A DNA stretch of 64,000 nt from Bradysia coprophila (lineage: Eukaryota > Arthropoda > Insecta > Diptera > Sciaridae), in assembly GCF_014529535.1 (NCBI RefSeq), contig NW_023503555.1:1426001-1490000 (forward strand), written 5' to 3'. How positions within the stretch are numbered: position 1 is the first letter of the stretch; each line of letters opens with the position of its first letter. Made by a program: the position numbers and the translations under genes. Shown here one piece after another: positions 55,541-64,000 of this stretch. The notes beneath the pieces are model-generated. The model was not told the origin of the DNA and made no database searches. It was given only the letters and a program-made list of their open reading frames with translations.

Positions 55541-56841
55541 AAGAGCGGTTTGAAGACCGAATAGGCAGATATTGCTAGCTTAGCAACGTGTTCCGTGAGG
55601 GGAACGATCGAAACTGCCGCGGGACATTCAAAGCTGTATACATCATATCTCACAATCAATCGACGATAGCCGACGAAGATTGAGTTTAATAGAGATAGTT
55701 GACGGTCAGTCAATTACTTTTAAGGGCAACGTGACCGCCACGAAAAGTGAGAATTAATTACTTGTAAGCGTCAAAGGATGACAGAAAAAGTCAAATCCCG
55801 TGCTGTCATAATTCTAAGTGTAATTTTGAATTCTTGAAACTTGAAGGTACTCGGAGAAATTGCGAAGCGTGTCTTTGTCGCAGCAACGCTCGAGAGCCGG
55901 AGGGCCGATGAGGAAAAATTTCCGGAAAAACGCGTTAGGTTAAGTTTTTCAAAACCATCGGACGCCCGAGATGCCATGAGTGAGGTTGAAAACTGATGAA
56001 CTGGGCTTACGCCAAGCTAGTGAATCAGCATCGATTACCACCAGCGGGTGAACTTATAAACAACAGACACGCGTTGAATAAACATTCATAATCCGCACAA
56101 TGATGAAAAAATGTCGTGTTACCGCGCACGGATGTGCTCAAGAATTTAAGCGCCTGGCTTGATGCAAAAATGATCATATCTACTGCAATTACCGGAATAT
56201 AGCAGAAGCTAGGGATTCCCATGCTCGATAGATAATGAGAGCTGACATCGAAAAGCAAATATACTTTTAACCAGGTATTGCTTAGCCTTCCAAAAGTAAC
56301 GGCTACCAGGCTACTTTCGTGACACAGAGGGTTCTGAGCAGGGAAAGTGAAACCTTTAGTTGGTAAACATTATTGAAGCTTTCAACCTTTAATTTTCGTT
56401 CTATCAGGTGGGCTGAGCAGCCGAGTCTGAGTAAGAGAACGAAAGAGCTGAGTTAGAAAGTAAATCGCAGGTGGAACCGAGAAACGAGTCGTTTGTCGAA
56501 AAGGTTCCAGCTGAGACAAGAAAACTAGTGACGATGGTAGTCAATGGATTCGTGCGATGCAGAAGGACAGGCTTAAATCGTAACTGTGCATAGAAGACAC
56601 AAAGTCCTGGTCCAATTACTATTCAACGAGTTGAAGAGCTCAACGAACGAAGTGTTGATGCGTAGTTAGGACGTTGGAGCGAAAGTTCTCTTGTCTGTGT
56701 CATTAAGTATCTTTAAATTTAATTCGGGTGAACAGTAGCAATTAATTCACGTATGAGCTAAACTGTGTTCCGAGATTAAATAATTTGACTGCGCTTAACG
56801 GCTATAGCAGTCTTCATACTTCGACGATCTTATAAAAGTTT

Positions 56842-57345
56842 GACTAACCAATTTGCTAGCAAAAATGAATTGGTTGTAGTCCTGAGTAGGTGTTTTGAGC
56901 GACGGGCTCACCTAGTTGATGACGCCATAAAGCAAACAGTACACTACTGTTATCACAGCGTTGAGCTATCAGTGTGACTACCTTCACGTGCTGTGTAAAC
57001 TTTGCTGAGCGTCAGTCTGACCAACTGAATTTTATGGCTGCCAGCCAGTTAAAATGAATTGGTTGAGAATGTTGCTGAAGAGAAAGGTGCTTTCTCGTTG
57101 AGAGCAGAAATTATTCTGATTTATTATGACTGTGCTAGTAGGTAGCAGTCAGAAGAGTTGCTTGAAGCTACTCGTGATCACCGATATGCTATGACCTTAT
57201 CAGAAGCCTGACTTGTTCAGAGTAAAAACTTTGTGAACATCGCGTTGACCAATTTGTGTATTTTAGCAGGTAAGATTATGCTAAAATAGAAATTGGTTAT
57301 AAAAAGACGTGTTCGCAGCATAAGGCTGAACGTCGGGGTCACCAA
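56842..57345 (+). repeat. Repeated ACCAATTT hairpins before the 3' LTR
   Basis: Hairpins framed by ACCAA and TTGGT occur at 56847-56874, 57019-57063 and 57248-57297. The last has a long stem (TATTTTAGCA pairing with TGCTAAAATA). A fourth ACCAATTT directly abuts the 3' LTR at 57341. Confidence 0.55.
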
Positions 57346-57347
57346 TT

Positions 57348-57586
57348 TATGGGGAAGCAGTAATGAAACAAGAAATGTTTCCTCCATAATTATTTATTTA
57401 TTGAGATCTGAACTCGATGAGAGCTGAGATGGATCTGCTTTTCTCCGATACATAAATCGTTCTTATATACCAATCTAAATGTCAAATGAACAAATCATGA
57501 ACGTTCTGGAAAACGTCAAAACTAAACGACAGTTTACAACGAGTGCGTTTAGTGCGCGCGAGACAAATGTGTGCAGTGTTGCCACA
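57348..57586 (+). repeat. 3' LTR, 239 bp
   Basis: Identical to the 5' LTR as read by eye, followed by the GATC target duplication. Confidence 0.85.
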
Positions 57587-57590
57587 GATC

Positions 57591-57790
57591 CAAACCTCTG
57601 CCATGGCTCTACGCTCTCTGTGATAAAGCACCACAAGAAGTAAGAAGGCAACACGCTTTTCTAGAGAATACCAAAAAGTCCTGTCGATTCCCAACATACC
57701 TCTCGGCTGTAATTCCGGAAACCGTCTATCGCCACAGCAACGCAAGTACACGAACACATCTTCGACACCAAAGATGGAAAGTGACATGGT
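57591..57790 (+). pseudogene. Degenerate non-LTR retrotransposon, 3' piece
   Basis: Continues the LINE after the LTR element: PWLYALCDKAPQEVRRQHAF (57604 onward) is the usual segment following the SAHTKKVDTQLN motif in this kind of polymerase. The frame ends near 57787. No endonuclease part or poly-A tail was found downstream. Confidence 0.7.
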
Positions 57791-58065
57791 AAGACTATGG
57801 TATGCAAGCAGTATTTTTCGTTTTCGCCTCGTTAGGACAAGACAAGCTTAAGACGTGTCCTGAAAAAATTCTGCTTTCGTCACAAGTCACGAACTACGTT
57901 TTCTGTGCCGTAAGGATCATAATGAGACGAAAAACAAAACAAAAACATTACAACAATTTCAGCTTTTCTTAGAAATCACTTTTCGATCGTAGGTGCAGTG
58001 ACGAAATACGTCGAATTATGATTCTAAGGCCCAGAAACTCACACTGGTGCAATTTAAACAGAATT

Positions 58066-58237
58066 CGTACGGGCGAATAGTCGTAGTATTATAAGAGTAC
58101 TATCCGTCCGTACGGGCGAATAGTGTCAGTATTATAAGAATATTACTCGCCCGTACGGGCGAATAGTCTTAGTATTATAAGAATACTATTCGCCCGTACG
58201 GACGAATAGTGTTAGTATTATAAGAATGCTACGTATA
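58066..58237. repeat. Second array of the 43-bp palindromic satellite
   Basis: Unit starts at 58066, 58109, 58152 and 58195, exactly 43 bp apart, in the same orientation as the array at 52589. Units contain CGCCCGTACGGGCGAATAG and AGTATTATAAGAATACTA, so each can form a cruciform. Confidence 0.75.
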
Positions 58238-58264
58238 ATACGTATAATTATTTGGATAGTTACG

Positions 58265-58412
58265 AAATCTATTACTTGATTTGATCCAAGTATTTTCGAA
58301 AAAATCAAAAATTAAATCTATTACTTCAATTGTTTTAACATGTATTTAATAATAATAAGGCGATGGTACCTGGAACTTATTGCTTATTTTTGACGTCACT
58401 GTCGATAACAGA
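58265..58412 (+). repeat. Dispersed core-repeat copy, full long form
   Basis: AAATCTATTACTTGATTTG, then AAATCTATTACTTCAATTG with TTTTAACATGTATTTAATAA, TAAGGCGATGGTACCTGG, ATTGCTTATTTTTGACG and the end CACTGTCGATAACAGATG. All blocks are present. Confidence 0.8.
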
Positions 58413-58675
58413 TGTATCCGCCTGTAAAGTGTATTTGACGCGTCGAATTGCCGATGTTATAGTAAAAAGAGATGATGCTACACAACGCACTTGTGTGGTG
58501 CGTTGTACTACATTAATTTATCATCGTTCAATGCCAAAACATAGAAGTCCGCAAGATGAGTATCATCAAAAAATTGATCTGCAGATTGGTCATTGCAAAA
58601 TGATGGCGAGATTTAAGTCACTGTGTAGTAGTCAGTTTGAAATTTCGTAATACAGATTTGACATGCTTTTGTTAT

Positions 58676-59116
58676 CCCTAGGGTCGAAAGTGGCTTATTA
58701 GACACCCAGGTAAAACAAGAAATTTCGTTTAAGTTTCAAAAGCATTTAATAGTATTTTCCATGACTAGGGATAAAATTATGAAAAGTAGAGTTTTCGTGT
58801 GAATTTTGTTGGTTCGAGGCGAAGCCGAGGTCAATAAACACACAAAGACTTTTCATTTTTATCCCGAGTTCAACAAAATTCACAAGAAAGCTCTTATTAT
58901 CAAGTTTTTATACTTTGTTATGTATCAGGTATTTATATAACAATTGATAAAAAGTTGAGTTTTCGTGTGAATTTTGTTGATCCGAGGCGAAGCCGACTTA
59001 AAACGAGACTTTTCAATTTTTATACCGAGTTTAGTAATGAATTTTTCAATCTTTGGAAACTAAACCAATTTTTTTGTTTTTCCTAGGTGTGTAATAAGCC
59101 ACTTTCGACACTAGGG
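58676..59116. mobile_element. Foldback element, 441 bp, with three internal repeats
   Basis: The end CCCTAGGGTCGAAAGTGGCT at 58676 and its inverse at 59116 (CCCTAGTGTCGAAAGTGGCT) agree at 19 of 20 positions over this stretch; the arms extend about 35 bp. The interior has two GTGTGAATTTTGTTG/GAGGCGAAGCCGA units. A third, more diverged unit (GTGTGAATTTCCCTTTGCCT) lies just outside the right end at 59175. Confidence 0.7.
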
Positions 59117-59402
59117 AAAACAATAGGATGTAAAATAACTATTAAAAAATTAGGAATGAAAAGTAGAGTTTACGTGTGAATTTCCCTTTGCCTCGAAAAT
59201 AGACACACAAAAACGATACTTTCATTTTTATACTAAGTTACTGAATAGATGAAGATACACTAAGTAATGCTTGAAACAGGAAAAGTACGGTTTCCGACGC
59301 ATTAAGTGTGTACGTACATTGTTGCAACCTATCACAAACGGCAACCGTGTTATGGTGAAATAATTACATCTGTTACGTCTCTATGTTTCAGAGTTTTTCT
59401 TG

Positions 59403-59440
59403 CAAAATCTTTTACTTCATGATGTTGTTAACAGATGACC
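59403..59440 (+). repeat. Dispersed core-repeat copy, internally deleted
   Basis: AAAATCTTTTACTTCATGAT joins directly to GTTGTTAACAGATGACC: both conserved ends with almost all of the middle missing. Confidence 0.65.
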
Positions 59441-59449
59441 ACAAATTAC

Positions 59450-61960
59450 AAAATGGTTGAGAGTCTTGTAAAATTCTTGAAACCTCATTTTTCGTGGAAG
59501 CAGTTTTCTTGAGAGTTGTACAACCAAGAACGTGTAACATGTTAAAAATTTTCATCGACTTTATATGTGTTTCATAGCTCTTAAAATTCCCGGCAAAACA
59601 AGCTGCAACACGATATTTTTCATTTCGAATCATAGGAACTACGAGTATTAGATGTGAGAAACCAGGCGGGAACACTTTTAAATATTTCTCCATTGTAAGA
59701 CAATGTTTGAACTTCGAAGTACACCAAACTGTAGGTAGAGACCCTAGGAGTAATTATCATGCAAATTCAGTGCCATCCCAATTTCACGGTCAAGGACAAA
59801 AACTCGCATTTGGGTGCGAAAGGAAAATTCGAACTTTAAAATGTTTTATCAGTTTTATAGCAATTAAGAGTCAATTTTGGATCGAACATACACGCAAGCC
59901 TTGAAAAGTAAAACAATTTTTGAAAAACGCTGCACTTTATTGTGCAACCCACAAGTGTGGCTCTGGTGGATGTTTTTTATGGAGCTGTACTCAGCTGTAC
60001 ATATTCATTATGAACGCCAGGCATTGACACTGTTTCGTCATATCCACATTGTTCGCAGTTAGTTGAGTCCTCTGAAGCCTATAAAATTCAGATGGTAATT
60101 GAGGGAGCAGTGACCTGTGAGGATGTTAGTGAGCCTTCTAATGTTTATCTTACTAAGAGACAGAAACAATTATGATGACCTTGGCCAGTGATGCAGTTTT
60201 TAATGACTAGCAATGCGTGTCTCTTCCACTAGTTCGTATAGGACTTCTTTTTCCATTGATTTAATGAATGACCTGACTCATAAACCTTCATTTTGAATCT
60301 ATTCTGATGAATTATTTCACATATCGGATCTCTTTCCGAACAAGTATACCGATCCTATATATATCGCCGAACGTTAAAATCATGTTTAACTACCGATTTA
60401 ACACAAGCATCCAATGTTTTTCGGATATAATATTTATATTGAGCTAGTCGTCCATTAGGTAACTTATATCCGATCCGATCAATTTTCCCGATTGAAAGGC
60501 ATCAAAAGGCATAACAACAACAATGTTGAAGATTTAATCTATGCAAGCATTATACAATGATGGTATCATAACTAATTATAAATTTGTTTTGTTTATTCTA
60601 TCGAAAAGAAATATCAAGTTACACACATCAAACTTTCGGGAGAGAAAGAAGACGACGAGAAAAAAAAAATTGAAAATCAACAAAAACCTATAAACTTTTC
60701 CCAATCTTTTACAACCCAAAATATTTACTTCATTTAATCTAATTAAGAATGTAATACATCCACTCATATAATCAATTTGATCAATAGTTTGAACATCAAA
60801 CCAAGCGTGCGAGAGACTGCAACAAAAATAACAACAGTAAAAAAAATATTAAAAAATAAAAATTAAATAAAAACGAAAAAAGAAAAAAAAAAACAAATTA
60901 CAAAACCTGACAAAATAAAGACTTACCGCGAGCATGTTTTTTTTGTTCGTTTGTGACCGCGCTGGGTTTTACTATCCGACGGTTTTTGTTGTTGTTGATG
61001 TTTTTTGAGCCATCACATCTGATTTTGATTTCTGAAAGTGATATTTCATAAAATGCTTGGAATTTTATTAAAACGAGAAGAAGAAGAAGAAAAAAACTAC
61101 GAGACATACAGAAGAGAAATAATGTTTATAAAAATGACTATGCTAATTCGGTTGATGGAAGCTATAATTCAATATGTATCGTGTTTTCTTAGTTCAAACC
61201 GAGAGAGTAAATCAGTTGTAACATTTTATTTATATTTAAAAAAAAAATTTTTTTCGTTGAATTTCTTCTGTATGGTTCGGAAAAAAAGGTTAAACGAATT
61301 GAAACGTTAGTATAAATATTTTTATCAACACGACCATCAACATATTCATCAGGAAGTTCCATCAGATTTGTATTAAGACGAAGATTGAAATATTGATTCG
61401 AATATCTTGTTTGAGTTTTTTTTTCATTTCTTATTATTAACCCGACTGGAGTTGCTTTGTTAAACGTTTTCTGAACGGCAAGTGAGATAATCATTGAAAT
61501 CTGCTACTTCTTTTGTTTGGTGAGGTCATCCTGTTTTTAAATTGAATCCAAAGAGGCAAGTTAGAATTTTTCGTTTTTACTTTATATGATAGATGGAACG
61601 ATGCAAATTTTAGATTCAGGAACATGATCGTCATAAAATTTAATTGCAGTTGCAATACGGGAGAGATCCGAACATCCGTATTTATGATAAGCAATACGTT
61701 CTACCACTGCTTCGATCTATGAGAAACTTCAATACGTCTTTCGACGTTTTTCATTAGTATGCAGTTCAAAAATACAGTTCCTCATCATGTCATGGGACAG
61801 AGCTCAATACAATGCTGTAAGAACACTAGACCAATTTGCTGGCACGAACAAGTCTAGTGAATCATAGTTGAAATGACAAAGGATATAAACACTGACAGTA
61901 ATGCAAACGCTCAGTTATGCAAGGATCACTACTAAGTAGTACTTTCAGGTGAATTTAGTA
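59450..61960. other. Intergenic DNA, no gene recognised
   Basis: Contains core half-sites TATTTACTTCATTTAATC (60722) and AAATCTGCTACTTCTTTTG (61497). Open frames of 60-101 codons here are low-complexity or lack motifs; none is called. Confidence 0.45.
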
Positions 61961-61968
61961 TTGTTGTC

Positions 61969-62366
61969 TAGAGTGTTATGTGTTATGATCGGAGCGAGAC
62001 GACCGAATACCAGTTAATTATAACTTGCATTGAGGTACTTGCCAAAGTATTTGTATCCCTTTCAACGTCTTACGATGAGAGCGAGAGGACCGAAAACCAG
62101 GTTATTATAGCTTGCTTTGGGGTAGTTGTCAAAATATTTCTTTCTCTTTCATCATAACACTCTATTGCACGAACGTCATTTGCGTCAAGTTGCAACTTGT
62201 GGTGATGTGAATTCGATTCCATAGAGTATTATACAAGTTATAATGAACTGGTCTTCGATCTTCTCACATAACATGTTGCATAAGCAAATACTTTGACAAG
62301 TACCCTAAGGCAAGTTAGAATTAAATGATCTTCGGTTTTCTCGCTCTGATAATAACATTCTATACA
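61969..62366. mobile_element. Foldback with two forward and two inverted units
   Basis: Unit type: (T)ATGATCGGAGCGAG, GACCGAA(T/A)ACCAG, TTATAACTTGC, GGTACTTGCCAAAGTATT. Forward copies start near 61980 and 62068; inverse copies lie near 62215-62260 and 62275-62360. The order is forward, forward, inverse, inverse. The outer ends AGAGTGTTATG and AATAACATTCTA also pair. Confidence 0.65.
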
Positions 62367-62369
62367 AAC

Positions 62370-63960
62370 TTAGCAGGTGCAACAACATTAGTCACTAAGA
62401 AAATACGATGGTGGCAACACTACTAAAATGAATGAATTAGGGTGAGGTAAAGCTACAAACAAGCGAACAAGCGAGTTAACCACATATGGCTTAGTCATCT
62501 GATGTTTGATAATTCAACAAATGTAATGAAACTGCTTCGTATCAATAGAAGAATAGAAGGTTGAACTTTACATTAAAATTGTCTGTTCTTTTAGCTTTTC
62601 GCAACATGAATGAAAGAAATTGTAATTTCTGAAGTTGCGTCGAATATGTCGGGTTAAGTTGAGTTTTAATTTCAAAAGTCGGTCCAACCAGAAATTAATT
62701 TTTTGAGACCCAAAGAACTCTTTCATCTCTACTACAATTTGTGTATATTTGAACTTGCTCCTTTAGGCCATTGACTAGAGCATCACAAAAAAGATCTTAT
62801 TTGCATGATGGTGTCGCGCTGTAAGTACTAGCGAAATCAGATTTTTGACACTGACTATCTTAATACCACCCTAAGCTATTGAAAGGGTTGTGATACAAAT
62901 TAATGTAAGACAATATTTTGCTATCAATGTCAGCACTAGCGAGCTAATCAATTATATACTTGCCGTTCTAAACGGTTAGTTGGTCTGAAGAACAGAATTT
63001 TTTTATCAATCTGACTGACAAAATCCTTCGCAAAATCTATGTTTAATTAAAGAAAAATCGCGCAACCAACGCAAATACGACAAACAAAACAATTAACTCA
63101 ATTAACGACTGTACAAACTGAAACCAGAAAAGAATCATACAATCAAGTAAATGTTCGCCAATTTCGTTTCAGTTTCTTTTTTTTGTTATTTTTTGTATCT
63201 ACATCACTTAAATATAGCAGAGTCCCATTCATTGTTATAGAAATATATTACTCTTGTTACGACTTATACGATTCTTTAATTGATATATTTTCTTGTGTAT
63301 AAAAATCTCATAAATAAGCTAACGCTTTAGCGGAAGTGGAGTTCATTTTAATTGTCCTTTAACATAACCCAACACATTTAACTTTCTTTGACTACTTGTG
63401 CGATGATGTTACATTTAACCGATTTTTTTCTCTCTTCTCGTCTTTATTGCATATACACGCATGTTTGATTCATTGTAATAGATGGGTTTCATGTTGGTAA
63501 TAAGTTTCATTCAAGAATTGACGAACACTTGTTTTCCGAGTTGTAAGATCGCAACGTATTTTTAGTGTTTGTTTTATTTCTTAATGTGCCATTTAATTTA
63601 ATGAGTTAAAATTATGTCTCTTGGGTGCTTAAAGTGGTGTTGGACGTTAATTGAGTATTTGTATTATGAACTTTATGAATGCGCTAGAAACACTATGCAT
63701 GGGAATTGGTAATTGTTTGAATTTGGCTTGAATTTTACTTTAAATAAAATTTTCATTCAATTAAATTTGGGCTAAATTTGCTATCTTGTAGAAGAGTTTG
63801 TTACATGTTCTTGTTGCATTACCCTGATGAAATAATTCATTCGCATAATTGAGGAAATACTTCTGAAGCCAAGAAATATATTGTAGAGTGAGCTATTTGT
63901 TATCGACGGCCGCGACCGTACTAAGCAATGCACTCTAGTTGATGGGCTTTCTTAAAGGAA
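62370..63960. other. Intergenic DNA, no gene recognised
   Basis: AT-rich; no exon-like frame or RNA gene was found. Confidence 0.45.
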
Positions 63961-63969
63961 AATTTTAGT

Positions 63970-64000
63970 TAAAACAAATGAAGTAAAAGATTTTTTTAAA
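63970..64000 (-). repeat. Core half-site cut by the window end
   Basis: AAAACAAATGAAGTAAAAGATTTTT is the reverse core; the copy continues beyond the window. Confidence 0.6.

Larger units (their letters stand above)
54406..57590 (+). mobile_element. Non-autonomous LTR retrotransposon inserted in the LINE
   Basis: Two LTRs of 239 bp (54410-54648 and 57348-57586), starting TATGGGGAAG and ending GTTGCCACA, are identical as read. The 4-bp target duplication GATC flanks the element (54406-54409 and 57587-57590). The 2.7-kb interior has no gag or pol frame: no open frame above about 80 codons and no protease, reverse transcriptase or integrase motif. Identical LTRs indicate a recent insertion, so movement probably depended on an autonomous relative elsewhere. 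No standard TGG primer-binding site follows the 5' LTR (the next bases are TAACTCCCC). The stretch before the 3' LTR, CGTCGGGGTCACCAATT, is a weak polypurine tract. Confidence 0.85.

Noticed and set aside
55293..56258. Several minus-strand open frames of 68-82 codons inside the LTR element
   Set aside because: No gag, protease, reverse transcriptase or integrase motif; orientation opposite to the LTR element; composition random.

Overview
The window is AT-rich eukaryotic DNA. Its genes are split by short GT-AG introns, and long stretches hold only repeats. The intron style, Inr-like TCAGT start sites and repeat content suggest an arthropod, perhaps a nematoceran fly; this is an inference and no taxonomic marker was found.

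Genes are concentrated at 37-47 kb in two tandem pairs of short-chain dehydrogenases/reductases (SDRs). On the minus strand, two 7-exon genes (36982-38339 and 38993-40357) encode DHRS7-like, probably membrane-anchored SDRs of 330 and 331 residues with all catalytic motifs. On the plus strand, a 4-exon gene (41965-43916) encodes a 295-residue classical SDR with a signal peptide. Its downstream copy (44932-47045) carries a 23-bp deletion at the end of exon 1 and looks broken. Outside this cluster I found one exon-like reading frame of unknown function (16033-16370, minus) and a weak 100-residue ORF (49130-49432, minus).

The rest is mobile DNA. Left part (1-16 kb): inverted-repeat elements, including a TTAA-flanked foldback, TA-flanked MITEs, a foldback with tRNA-like hairpins and tandem hairpins. 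Middle (22-28 kb): a 2.2-kb foldback element with arms of about 1 kb containing 143-bp tandem repeats, and a MITE with an 8-bp target duplication whose interior is a 9-bp satellite. Right part (52-64 kb): a degenerate non-LTR retrotransposon split by a non-autonomous LTR element with identical 239-bp LTRs and a 4-bp target duplication. This composite lies between two arrays of a 43-bp palindromic satellite. A MITE with a 9-bp target duplication and further foldbacks are also present.

The most striking unexplained signal is a short dispersed repeat of about 100-150 bp. It carries one or two copies of the core AATCTTTTACTTCATT and ends in GATAACAGATG. More than twenty full or partial copies lie across the window in both orientations. 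One was split by the satellite-bearing MITE, and one was carried along in the duplication of the DHRS7-like genes.
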